Below, in pieces: positions 10,235 to 18,604 of a DNA stretch of 64,000 nucleotides (its first letter is position 1; every line of letters starts with the position of its first letter). The position numbers and the translations under genes are program-made. This stretch comes from [Mycobacterium] crassicus. GTDB lineage: Bacteria > Actinomycetota > Actinomycetes > Mycobacteriales > Mycobacteriaceae. A model generated the notes under the pieces. The model saw nothing but the letters and a program-made list of their open reading frames with translations. It was not told where the DNA came from and did not search any database. The stretch is from contig NZ_CP084029.1 of the NCBI RefSeq assembly GCF_020181615.1, positions 1,103,043 to 1,167,042 of the forward strand, given 5' to 3'.

Positions 10235-11268
10235 GCGATCTCGCCGGTGACGGGCACCGAGCCGGCATCTCTCGGCGCGACCGCCGTCGCATAGTCCACG
10301 AAGTCGGCGATCTCGCCGATCGCACGGCGTGCATCGGGGTTGACGTCGAAGGTGAGCTGGAACATGTGCAACCCGCGATCCCAGACCTGAACCCAGTTCG
10401 GCACCCCGGCGGCGGTGAGTTTGTCGGCCAGCACGAAGGTGTCGTTGCGCAGCATCTCGTTGTTGCCGACCTGCAGCAGGAACGGCCCCAGCCCGCGGAG
10501 CTCTGCCTCCGGCGGCATCACCGGCAGTTCGCGGGTTCCGTTGACGGTGGCGTAGACGCGGTAGAGAAACATGAACGCCATGAACGGGAAGAACGGATCG
10601 CGGTGGGTGCTCGCGGCCTGTCGTTTGATCTCCATGTCCGACGACGTCAGCGCCGACATCAACACCTGACCGGCCGGCGCGGGCAGCCCGGCGTCGCGCG
10701 CCGTCAGCGCGGTGTTGGCGGCCATCAGTCCGCCGGCCGAATCCCCGGCCAGCACAATGCGATCCGCGGTGAACCCGGCGTCCAGCACGTGCCGGTAGGC
10801 GCACAGGCCGTCGGCAACCGCCTCTTCGATGCCGGCCAGCGGAGCCAAACGGTAGCCGACGTTGAACACCTTGGCGCCGGTGGCCGCCGAGAGCTTGGAC
10901 ACGAACCGGCGATGTGAATTGAGGCCCAGGGTGACCAGCGCCGAGCCGTGGAAGTAGACGATCACCCGATCGGAGTCCCGCGCGGCCGGGGCCACCACCC
11001 ATTCCGCCGGGCAGTCGGGCAGCCGCACCGGGGTCACCTCGGTGCCGGGCAGCGCCCGGATGTAGCGCATCGGTCGGTCGATGAGATCCAGGCGCGCCCG
11101 TTGCATTCCGGCGGGCCAGATCCGGTTCATGACGAGGCCGACAACCGTCAGCACGGCGATCGAGGTGCGCAGGACGACCAGTGCCGCCACGCCGAGCAGC
11201 CGAGCCTGCCAGCTGGCCGGGCCGAAGTACGTCTGAGCCGGGCGGTCACGCCATTCGGGTGAGTTCAC
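10231..11268 (-). CDS. Alpha/beta hydrolase of the hormone-sensitive lipase type
   Basis: The protein of 345 residues from GTG 11268 has one N-terminal hydrophobic segment (VAALVVLRTSIAVLTVVGLV) and an HSL-type catalytic core: oxyanion motif YFHGSALV near 129, nucleophile elbow GDSAGG near 200, and the terminal histidine in DRGLHMF near 303. The oxyanion motif reads HGS instead of the usual HGGG. It should hydrolyse a short- or medium-chain ester, perhaps at the membrane. GTG 11268 is preferred over an upstream frame extension that would run across the divergent promoter. Confidence 0.85.
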   Translation of the reverse strand: MNSPEWRDRPAQTYFGPASWQARLLGVAALVVLRTSIAVLTVVGLVMNRIWPAGMQRARLDLIDRPMRYIRALPGTEVTPVRLPDCPAEWVVAPAARDSDRVIVYFHGSALVTLGLNSHRRFVSKLSAATGAKVFNVGYRLAPLAGIEEAVADGLCAYRHVLDAGFTADRIVLAGDSAGGLMAANTALTARDAGLPAPAGQVLMSALTSSDMEIKRQAASTHRDPFFPFMAFMFLYRVYATVNGTRELPVMPPEAELRGLGPFLLQVGNNEMLRNDTFVLADKLTAAGVPNWVQVWDRGLHMFQLTFDVNPDARRAIGEIADFVDYATAVAPRDAGSVPVTGEIA

Positions 11269-11346
11269 GGTACCCAGGGTATCGGGTATCTGGCGCCGGA
11301 TAAACCCGGACGCCGTGACGGACCCGCGCCCCCGTCGTAGCGTGGA
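11269..11346. promoter_or_regulatory. Divergent promoter region, hydrolase / MoxR-type ATPase
   Basis: This 78-bp gap must hold promoters for both flanking genes. It contains the tandem element GGGTATCGGGTATC (11277-11290) but no clear consensus sigma-A hexamers or strong palindrome. Confidence 0.4.
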
Positions 11347-12747
11347 GTGGTGACCGCGCCGAAAATCCCGCACGATCTGCCCTCAACCCTTGGCGAGCTG
11401 CGTGCCGCCGGCCACCGTGAACGGGGGGTCAAGCACGAGATCGCCGAGAACCTTTTGGCCCGTCTGGCCGACGGTGACGACGGCGCATCGATCTGGCCCG
11501 GCATCTTCGGCTTCGACGACACCGTGCTCCCGCAGTTGGAGCGGGCGCTGATCGCCGGTCATGACATCGTGCTGCTCGGCGAGCGAGGCCAGGGCAAGAC
11601 CCGGCTGTTGCGGGCCCTGGTCGGCCTGCTCGACGAATGGACGCCGGTGATCGCCGGCGCCGAACTCGGTGAGCACCCGTACTCGCCGATCACGCCGGAA
11701 TCGATTCGGCGGGCCGCCGAACTCGGCGATGCGCTGCCGGTGACGTGGCGGCACCGCAGTGAGCGCTACGCCGAGAAGCTCGCCACCCCGGACACCTCGG
11801 TGGCCGACCTGGTCGGTGACATCGACCCGATCAAGGTCGCCGAGGGCCGCAGCCTCGGTGACCCCGAGACCATCGCCTACGGCCTGATCCCGCGGGCACA
11901 CCGCGGCATCGTTGCCGTCAACGAGCTGCCCGACCTCGCCGAACGCATCCAGGTGGCGATGCTCAACGTGATGGAGGAGCGCGACATCCAGGTCCGCGGC
12001 TACACGCTGCGGCTGCCGCTGGACGTCGTGGTGGTCGCCAGCGCCAACCCCGAGGACTACACGAACCGGGGCCGGATCATCACTCCGCTCAAGGACCGGT
12101 TCGGCGCCGAGATCCGCACGCACTATCCACTGGAGCTGGATGCCGAGGTCGGTGTGATCTCCCAGGAGGCCCATCTGAGCGCGGCGGTGCCCGACTATCT
12201 GCTGGCCGTGCTGGCCCGATTCGCCCGCTACCTGCGCGAGTCGCGGTCGATCGATCAGCGGTCCGGTGTCTCGGCGCGGTTCGCGATCGCCGCGGCCGAG
12301 ACGGTGGCGGCCTCGGCACGCCACCGCGGTGCGCTGCTGGGTGAGACCGATCCGGTGGCCCGAGTGGTCGACCTCAGCACGATCATCGACGTGTTGCGCG
12401 GCAAGTTGGAGTTCGAGTCCGGTGAGGAGGGCCGTGAGCAGGCGGTGCTGGAGCATCTGCTGCGCCGTGCCACCGCCGACACCGCCTCACGGGCGCTGGG
12501 CGGGATCGACGTGGGGCCGCTGGTGGTCGCAGTCGAGAACGCGGCGGTGACGACGGGGGAGCGGGTCTCGGCCAAAGCGGTGCTGGCGGCGCTGCCCGAC
12601 TTGCCGGTGATCGACGCCGTGGCGCAGCGGCTGGGGGCGGAATCCGACGGCGAGCGTGCCGCGGCACTCGAATTAGCCTTGGAGGCACTGTATTTGGCCA
12701 AGCGCATCGACAAGACAGCCGACGAGGGCGAAACCGTCTATGGCTAG
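11347..12747 (+). CDS. MoxR / magnesium chelatase-type AAA+ ATPase (Rv0958-like)
   Basis: The 466 residues have Walker A GERGQGKTR near 78-86, a Walker B-like IVAVNELPDLA with the sensor segment VVVASANPEDYTNRGRIITPL, and a helical lid. This is the MoxR/ChlI branch of AAA+ proteins, which remodels partners together with VWA-domain proteins. GTG codons at 11347 and 11350 are both possible starts. The 3' end overlaps the VWA gene by 8 bp, matching Rv0958-Rv0959. Despite the historical 'Mg-chelatase' label, nothing here indicates chlorophyll chemistry. Confidence 0.93.
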   Translation: MVTAPKIPHDLPSTLGELRAAGHRERGVKHEIAENLLARLADGDDGASIWPGIFGFDDTVLPQLERALIAGHDIVLLGERGQGKTRLLRALVGLLDEWTPVIAGAELGEHPYSPITPESIRRAAELGDALPVTWRHRSERYAEKLATPDTSVADLVGDIDPIKVAEGRSLGDPETIAYGLIPRAHRGIVAVNELPDLAERIQVAMLNVMEERDIQVRGYTLRLPLDVVVVASANPEDYTNRGRIITPLKDRFGAEIRTHYPLELDAEVGVISQEAHLSAAVPDYLLAVLARFARYLRESRSIDQRSGVSARFAIAAAETVAASARHRGALLGETDPVARVVDLSTIIDVLRGKLEFESGEEGREQAVLEHLLRRATADTASRALGGIDVGPLVVAVENAAVTTGERVSAKAVLAALPDLPVIDAVAQRLGAESDGERAAALELALEALYLAKRIDKTADEGETVYG

Positions 12748-14725
12748 AGCTCACGCCTCGCGGTATTCGGCCTACTCCGGTGGGCCGGATCCGTTGGCGC
12801 CGCCGGTCGACCTGGCCGAGGCGTTGGAGGAGATCGGCCGTGACGTGATGGAGGGGACGTCGCCGCACCGGGCCCTGCAGGAGCTGTTGCGGCGCGGCAC
12901 CAAGAACATGACCGGTGCCGACCGGTTGGCCGCAGATGCGCAACGGCGCCGTCGGGAGCTGTTGCGCCGCAACAATTTGGACGGGACCCTCGCCGAAGTC
13001 AAGAAGCTGCTCGACGAGGCGGTGCTGGCCGAGCGCAAGGAACTGGCCCGCGCGCTGGACGACGACGCCCGGTTCGCCGAAATGCAGATCGAGGCGCTGT
13101 CGCCGTCGCCGGCCAAGGCGGTGCAGGAACTGTCGGAATACAACTGGCGCAGTCCCGTGGCGCGGGAGTCCTACGAGAAGATCAAGGACCTGCTCGGCCG
13201 AGAGATGCTCGACCAGCGTTTCGCCGGCATGAAGCAGGCGCTGGAAGGCGCCACCGACGCCGACCGGCAACGGGTCACCGACATGATCGATGATCTGAAC
13301 GATCTGCTGGACAAGCACTCCCGGGGCGAGGACACCCCGGAAGACTTCCAAGACTTCATGGACCGCCACGGCGAGTTCTTCCCGGAGAACCCGCGCAATG
13401 TCGAAGAGCTGCTGGACTCGTTGGCGAAGCGGGCGGCGGCCGCGCAGCGTTTCCGCAACAGCCTGTCCGCTGAGCAGCGCGCCGAGCTGGATGCGTTGGC
13501 GCAGCAGGCATTCGGTTCCCCGGAGCTGCAGCAGGCGTTGGGCCGACTGGATGCGCACCTGCAGTCGGCGCGGCCGGGGGAAGACTGGACCGGATCCTCG
13601 GAATTCTCCGGCAGCAACCCGCTCGGCATGGGTGAGGGCGCTCAGGCATTGTCCGACATCGCCGAACTCGAGCAGCTCGCCGAGCAGCTCTCGCAGGCCT
13701 ATCCCGGCGCCAGCATGGACGACGTCGACCTGGACGCGCTGGCCCGTCAGCTCGGCGATCAGGCCGCCATCGACGCCCGCACTCTGGCCGACCTGGAACG
13801 CGCCCTGCTCAATCAGGGATTCCTCGACCGCAGCTCCGACGGGCAGTGGCGGCTGTCGCCCAAAGCGATGCGCCAGCTGGGGCAGACCGCGTTGCGTGAT
13901 GTGGCGCGGCAACTTTCGGGGCGGCGCGGTGAACGTGATCACCGCCGGGCCGGGGCGGCCGGGGAACTGACCGGGGCGACCCGGCCCTGGCAGTTCGGCG
14001 ACACCGAGCCGTGGAACGTCACCCGTACCCTGACCAACGCGGTGCTGCGGCAGGTCGGTCAACCCGGCGGTGAATCCGGTGGCCGGCTGTCGATCAGCGT
14101 CGACGACGTCGAGGTGTCCGAGACCGAGACCCGTACCCAGTCCGCCGTCGCGCTGCTGGTCGACACCTCGTTCTCGATGGTGATGGACAACCGCTGGCTG
14201 CCGATGAAACGCACCGCGCTGGCGTTGAACCATCTGATCAGCACCCGGTTTCGCTCGGATGCGTTGCAGATCATCGCCTTCGGGCGCTACGCCCGCACCG
14301 TGACCGCCGCTGAACTGACCGGCTTGGAAGGCGTCTACGAGCAGGGCACCAACCTGCATCACGCGCTGGCACTGGCAAGCCGGCATCTGCGCCGCCACCC
14401 CAACGCCCAGCCGGTGGTGCTGGTGGTCACCGACGGGGAGCCGACCGCGCACCTGGAGGATTTTGGCGGCGACGGCACTAGAGGCCCGACGGTCTTCTTC
14501 GACTACCCGCCGCACCCGCGAACCATCGCCCACACCGTCAAAGGCTTCGACGACGTCGCCCGACTCGGTGCGCAGGTGACGATCTTCCGGCTCGGGGACG
14601 ATCCCGGGCTGGCCCGGTTCATCGACCAGGTGGCGCGGCGGGTCCAGGGCCGGGTGGTGGTGCCCGAACTCGACGGTCTGGGTGCGGCGGTGGTCGGCGA
14701 CTATCTGCGGTCTCGGCGCCGCTAG
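12740..14725 (+). CDS. VWA-domain protein, partner of the MoxR-type ATPase (Rv0959-like)
   Basis: The 661 residues are mostly helical and charged. The C-terminal VWA domain, about 465-655, has the MIDAS motif DTSFSM (about 471-476) and a second metal loop in VVTDGEPTAHL near 560. The first 450 residues contain several coiled-coil-like stretches (FAEMQIEALSPSPAKAVQEL and following). MoxR-VWA pairs act as chaperones or remodelling machines for protein complexes. The 8-bp overlap with the ATPase gene implies translational coupling and a fixed ratio. The client is unknown. Confidence 0.92.
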   Translation: MARAHASRYSAYSGGPDPLAPPVDLAEALEEIGRDVMEGTSPHRALQELLRRGTKNMTGADRLAADAQRRRRELLRRNNLDGTLAEVKKLLDEAVLAERKELARALDDDARFAEMQIEALSPSPAKAVQELSEYNWRSPVARESYEKIKDLLGREMLDQRFAGMKQALEGATDADRQRVTDMIDDLNDLLDKHSRGEDTPEDFQDFMDRHGEFFPENPRNVEELLDSLAKRAAAAQRFRNSLSAEQRAELDALAQQAFGSPELQQALGRLDAHLQSARPGEDWTGSSEFSGSNPLGMGEGAQALSDIAELEQLAEQLSQAYPGASMDDVDLDALARQLGDQAAIDARTLADLERALLNQGFLDRSSDGQWRLSPKAMRQLGQTALRDVARQLSGRRGERDHRRAGAAGELTGATRPWQFGDTEPWNVTRTLTNAVLRQVGQPGGESGGRLSISVDDVEVSETETRTQSAVALLVDTSFSMVMDNRWLPMKRTALALNHLISTRFRSDALQIIAFGRYARTVTAAELTGLEGVYEQGTNLHHALALASRHLRRHPNAQPVVLVVTDGEPTAHLEDFGGDGTRGPTVFFDYPPHPRTIAHTVKGFDDVARLGAQVTIFRLGDDPGLARFIDQVARRVQGRVVVPELDGLGAAVVGDYLRSRRR

Positions 14726-14748
14726 CCGACTCGCGGCGCTGGCCGCAC

Positions 14749-16116
14749 CTATCGGGACAGCAGCCGGCGTTTCTGTTCGGCGAACTCTTCCTGGGTCAGA
14801 TACCCGGCATCGTGGAGCTCGCCGAGCTCCCGGATCCCCGCCGCCAATTCAGCAAGTGGAACCGTCAGCGGCCGCACCGGCGACGGTGATGCCGGCGACG
14901 GTGAACCCGGCTCCTGCGCCGGCGTGCCTTCCACGGCGGGAGTCGGTTTGCCGTCCCCGCCGCGATTCCGGTTGACGGCCCCGGCCAGCGCGCTGCCGCC
15001 CATACCCGCCAGGGCCATCTGGCCGAACGCGGTGCCCAATCCGGCCGGCGTGGTCGCCGACGGTCCGGCGCTGAGCGGCGTCGAGTAGCTGGCGTGGCGG
15101 ATCTCCGGCGCCAACTCGGCCCAACTGATCGGCGTGGAGAGCGACCCGAGGGGGAACGCCTCGCCCCAGGCCGCGATGACCGAGGCGTGCGGCACGCGAA
15201 GGTTGTCGGTCGACGGCAGCTCTGCCTCTGCTCCCAATTGGCCCAGGGCGTCCAAGATGCTGCGCTGGCCGCCGCGCAGCAGATCCTGGGTGTCGAAGAT
15301 CTCGCGGGAGTCCATCTCGGAGAAATACATGGCCGCGCCCGCCAGGTAGACACCGACGATCGACAAGGGCAGGGCGATGCCGATGCCGATCTCGTCGGCC
15401 GCAATACCCAGCCAGTCGAAGAACCCGATCGGTAAATCGGTGGCCTCCATCGGCAACGCCGAAATCGGTGACGACGCCTCCGACGAACCGGACCCCTGCA
15501 GCGTCGAGGCCGCCCGAGACAGCAGCCCCTGGGCATTGTTGGCCACCGAGTTGCCCTGGGCGGCCTGGGAGGCACCTTGGTCGCCCTGCCCGTTGGCGGT
15601 CTTCGGGGGCGGTTGGAAGGGCTCCAGCTGGGAGGCGGTCGCCGACGTCGACGCGTAGCCGTACATCGCGGTGGCGTCCTGGGCCCACATCTCGGCGTAC
15701 TGGGCTTCGGTGGCCGCGATCGCCGCGGCGTTCTGGCCCAGAATGTTGGTGGCCAACAGGGTCATCAGCTGCGCACGGTTGGCCGCGATCACCGGTGGGG
15801 GCACCACCATGGCGAACGCGGCCTCATAGGCGGCCACCGCGGACTTGGCCTGGCCCGAGGTCTTTGCCGCCTGGGCGGAGGTGATGTTCAGCCAGGTCAC
15901 GAAGGGGGCGACCGAGGCCGCCATCGCTATCGACGACGGACCCCTCCACGCTCCGCTGGTCAGCTCGGTAACCACGGACTGGTAGGCGGTCGCCGCCAGG
16001 TGCAGTTCGGTGGCCACCCCGTCCCAGGCCGTGGCCGCGCTGATCATCGGCCCCGGGCCGGCGCCGGTATACATCCGGGCGGAGTTGACTTCCGGCGGTA
16101 ATGCCGCGAAATCCAT
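14749..16116 (-). CDS. PPE-family protein with a C-terminal SHOCT-like domain
   Basis: The 455 residues begin [20 protein letters not shown], the PPE signature, and continue with the conserved helical PPE domain of about 180 residues ([20 protein letters not shown]). A degenerate SVP-type motif (GSLSTPISW) follows near 350. After a proline/serine linker the last 30 residues, [20 protein letters not shown] and following, match the SHOCT oligomerisation motif, unusual for a PPE protein. No PE partner is adjacent. It is presumably exported by a type VII system. It is transcribed divergently from the two-component genes. Confidence 0.9.
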   Translation of the reverse strand: MDFAALPPEVNSARMYTGAGPGPMISAATAWDGVATELHLAATAYQSVVTELTSGAWRGPSSIAMAASVAPFVTWLNITSAQAAKTSGQAKSAVAAYEAAFAMVVPPPVIAANRAQLMTLLATNILGQNAAAIAATEAQYAEMWAQDATAMYGYASTSATASQLEPFQPPPKTANGQGDQGASQAAQGNSVANNAQGLLSRAASTLQGSGSSEASSPISALPMEATDLPIGFFDWLGIAADEIGIGIALPLSIVGVYLAGAAMYFSEMDSREIFDTQDLLRGGQRSILDALGQLGAEAELPSTDNLRVPHASVIAAWGEAFPLGSLSTPISWAELAPEIRHASYSTPLSAGPSATTPAGLGTAFGQMALAGMGGSALAGAVNRNRGGDGKPTPAVEGTPAQEPGSPSPASPSPVRPLTVPLAELAAGIRELGELHDAGYLTQEEFAEQKRRLLSR

Positions 16117-16461
16117 CGTGGCGCTCAGCTCCCGATCGTGTGCCGGGCGGCCACGGTGTCACCGCTGAAAGGTGTGCGCGTGCGACGGTTCATGGGAGTC
16201 GAGTTCCTCCGGTCTCGCTGGGTCGGCTGGTGTGTCCGGGCAGGCCCGAACCCGTGGTCAGGCCGTCCGCCGCTTCTCCGATCCGCATGATATCCCGGGG
16301 GTGGGTAGGGATATGTGCTGTTTGGTACCGGCTCGGGCGTTCTGGACGTACCTCCATTTTCCGGACTGGTCCGGGCCCGTCGCCATGGTGTTTGACTCCC
16401 ATTCCTGGGTAGGCGTGACCCGTATGGACAAACATGTAGTAGGCAGGCGAGGCTGGGTGAC
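16117..16461. other. 345-bp divergent intergenic region between the PPE gene and the sensor kinase gene
   Basis: No ORF here is convincing. The region carries a 7-bp inverted repeat (16290-16314) and recurrent GGGTAGG words (16303-16309 and about 16407-16413), which may be binding sites for the adjacent NarL-type regulator. Both flanking genes start at its edges, so it must contain two promoters. Confidence 0.6.
16290..16314. promoter_or_regulatory. Inverted repeat ATATCCC-N11-GGGATAT
   Basis: Perfect 7-bp arms are separated by 11 bp, about two helical turns centre to centre, as expected for a dimeric regulator. It lies in the divergent region of a PPE gene and a two-component system. Autoregulation by the adjacent response regulator is a reasonable guess only. 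Confidence 0.4.
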
Positions 16462-17472
16462 ATGCACCGTTGGACGGCGGTCATCGATAAGTTCTGGCGG
16501 CTGACGGGGGTGCCGGCGCAAGGGCTGTTCCACCGGGTTGTCTTGATCAACGGGCTGGTCTTCACCATTGGCACGCTGTTGCTTGCGGTGACACCGGCGG
16601 CGGTGTCGGCGCGCACCCAGTTGACCGAGGTTCCGGTGCTGATAGTGGGCTTGGCCATTGTGGTGGGGGCGAACGCGCTGCTCCTGCGGTCGAGTCTTGC
16701 TCCGCTGGATCGGCTGGCCGCGTCGATGCGCCGCGTCGATCCGCCGCTGCGCAGCGACCGTATGCACGAGCCGGGCGGCGGCGACCTGCATCACCTCATC
16801 GAATCCTTCAACACCATGCTGGACCGGCTCGAGACGGAGCGGGCCTCATCGAGCGCGTTGGCGCTGGCGGTACAGGAGAGCGAGCGGCAGCGGATCGCCA
16901 GGGAGTTGCACGACGAGATCGGGCAGACCCTTACCGTCGCTCTGCTCACCCTCAAGCGGGCCGTCGACAATGCGCCGGCGAAGATTCGTGGCGACCTTCG
17001 CGACGCCCAGGAGATCGTGCGGTCCAGCCTCGACGAGGTGCGGACCATCGCCGGCCGGCTGCGCCCGGACGTACTCGAAGACCTCGGCCTGCCCAGCGCC
17101 CTGCAGGCCCTGTGCAACCAGTTCACCCAAGCGGCCGGCATCGACGTCGTCCGGGACATCGCGGCGCCCGCCGACCGATTGAACCCGGACCTGGAGCTGG
17201 CCTGCTACCGCATCGCGCAGGAGAGCTTGACCAACATCGCCCGCCATTCCGGCGCTCAGAAAGTCTGGTTGGATCTACATGTCGGCCCCGAGAACCTGGT
17301 GCTGAGGATCGCCGACGACGGCCGTGGCGGGGTCAGCTCCACCGGTGCGGGCATCCGCGGGATGGGTGAGCGGGCCCTGCTGGTGCGGGGCACGCTCACG
17401 ATCACCTCCCCGAAGGACAAAGGAACCGAGATCAAGCTGGTGGTGCCGACTCTGAGCGATGGTGGCGGGTGA
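16462..17472 (+). CDS. NarL-type sensor histidine kinase (HisKA_3)
   Basis: The 336 residues have two membrane segments (about 27-46 and 57-76), a HAMP-like linker, and a HisKA_3 dimerisation helix with the phospho-acceptor His150 in RIARELHDEIGQ. The ATPase domain shows NIARHSGA (N box) and DDGRGG with GIRGMGERA (G boxes). The extracytoplasmic loop is only about ten residues, so sensing probably takes place within the membrane or cytoplasm. The stop overlaps the regulator start by 4 nt (GTGA). The signal is not inferable. Confidence 0.93.
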   Translation: MHRWTAVIDKFWRLTGVPAQGLFHRVVLINGLVFTIGTLLLAVTPAAVSARTQLTEVPVLIVGLAIVVGANALLLRSSLAPLDRLAASMRRVDPPLRSDRMHEPGGGDLHHLIESFNTMLDRLETERASSSALALAVQESERQRIARELHDEIGQTLTVALLTLKRAVDNAPAKIRGDLRDAQEIVRSSLDEVRTIAGRLRPDVLEDLGLPSALQALCNQFTQAAGIDVVRDIAAPADRLNPDLELACYRIAQESLTNIARHSGAQKVWLDLHVGPENLVLRIADDGRGGVSSTGAGIRGMGERALLVRGTLTITSPKDKGTEIKLVVPTLSDGGG

Positions 17473-18128
17473 CGGAGCCCGAGCCGGCGCGCATCCTGCT
17501 CGTCGACGATCACGCCCTGGTGCGCAGTGGGCTGCGGATGATCCTGGACGCCGAGTCGGACCTTCGCGTGGTGGCGGAGGCGGCCGACGGCTCCGAGGCA
17601 CTGACCATCCTGCGGGACACCCCGATCGACCTGGCGGTTCTGGACATCGCGATGCCCCGGATGACCGGGCTGCAGGCTGCGCGGGAGATCGAACGCAGCC
17701 ATCCCCACGTGCGGATGCTGATGCTGTCGATGTACGACAACGAGCAGTACCTGTTCGAAGCGCTCAAGGCCGGCGCGTCGGGGTATGTGCTCAAATCCGT
17801 GGCCGACCGCGACCTGATCGAGGCCTGCCGCGCCACGATGCGCGGCGAACCGTTTCTGTACGCCGGCGCTGTGACCGCCTTGATCCGGGACCACCTGCAC
17901 CGGGCCCGCCAGGGGGACACGGTGCCGGACAGCATCCTCACTCCGCGCGAGGAGGAAGTCCTGAAGCTGATCGCCGAGGGGCTGTCGGCCCGCGAGATCG
18001 CCAAGACCCTGGGCATCAGCGCCAAGACGGTCGACCGGCACCGGACCAACACCCTGCAGAAACTGGGGCTCCGTGATCGCTTGGCATTGACCCGTTATGC
18101 GATCAGGACGGGCCTGATCGAGCCCTAG
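17469..18128 (+). CDS. NarL/LuxR-family response regulator
   Basis: The 219 residues contain a receiver domain with the acidic pair in LLVDDH (Asp13/14), phospho-acceptor Asp59 (AVLDIAMP) and Lys109 (GYVLKS), followed by a LuxR-type helix-turn-helix near 155-210 (LTPREEEVLKLIAEGLSARE and KTVDRHRTN). GTG 17469 overlaps the kinase stop. A 57-bp repeat array begins inside the stop codon. Confidence 0.95.
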   Translation: MTEPEPARILLVDDHALVRSGLRMILDAESDLRVVAEAADGSEALTILRDTPIDLAVLDIAMPRMTGLQAAREIERSHPHVRMLMLSMYDNEQYLFEALKAGASGYVLKSVADRDLIEACRATMRGEPFLYAGAVTALIRDHLHRARQGDTVPDSILTPREEEVLKLIAEGLSAREIAKTLGISAKTVDRHRTNTLQKLGLRDRLALTRYAIRTGLIEP

Positions 18129-18283
18129 CGGCGTTCGCCAGCGCGACGGAGTCGGGTTGCAGCGGGACGCCGCCGTCGGGCCCAGCGGCGTTCGCCAGCG
18201 CGACGGAGTCGGGTTGCAGCGGGACGCCGCCGTCGGGCCCAGCGGCGTTCGCCAGCGCGACGGGACGCCGCCGTCGGGTGCAG
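18127..18283 (+). repeat. 57-bp tandem repeat array, 2 full copies plus a shortened third
   Basis: Copies start at 18127, 18184 and 18241, exactly 57 bp apart. The third lacks an internal segment of about 16 bp. Each begins AGCGGCGTTCGCCAGCGCGA. The first copy starts within the TAG of the response regulator. On the complementary strand the array stays open with a 19-residue period. The unit resembles, on this strand, the reverse complement of the units at 35032, 39158 and 63857, so it appears to belong to the same family but is the most diverged member. Confidence 0.85.
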
Positions 18284-18604
18284 TGAGGGTAGAACCCCCC
18301 GCCGAATGGGGGCTGCATCCCATGGCGCCGCTCCACTTCGCCACGGAAACTGGAAACAGTTCAGTTAGGAGTTTTTGGTGCGCATTGAGCAGACGGTACG
18401 ATCCCGGCGTGGGTACGCAGGTCCACGAGGCGGTCTTCCGTTTGCCTGGGCGGGCAGTCGTTGACGTGTGTCCGACTGTGGTGCCGTCCGGCGCCCAGTC
18501 GCATGCTGCTGTGGCCTGATGCCAACAAGTGTGCTGCAGATAAATCGGCCATCTTCTGCTGACACTGACTCCGTTGCCTCGATGAGACCGGTCCGTGGAG
18601 AGTG
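18284..18604. other. Leader region upstream of the Mrp operon
   Basis: About 320 bp between the repeat array and the antiporter operon hold no credible gene. A hairpin with five C-G pairs and a 7-nt loop (18296-18312) may end the two-component transcript, although no T run follows. The Mrp promoter must lie in the remainder. No ion-responsive riboswitch fold was recognised by eye. Confidence 0.5.
18296..18312 (+). terminator. C5/G5 hairpin, possible factor-dependent terminator
   Basis: Five C, the loop GCCGAAT and five G form a compact stem downstream of the repeat array. The lack of a T tract argues against a canonical intrinsic terminator, though mycobacterial terminators often lack one. 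Confidence 0.35.

Noticed and set aside
12383..14533. 716-codon open frame opposite the VWA gene
   Set aside because: Antisense shadow of the VWA gene; no recognisable motif.
18284..18604. Ion-sensing riboswitch before the Mrp operon
   Set aside because: Only a simple hairpin is visible; no known riboswitch consensus could be matched by eye.
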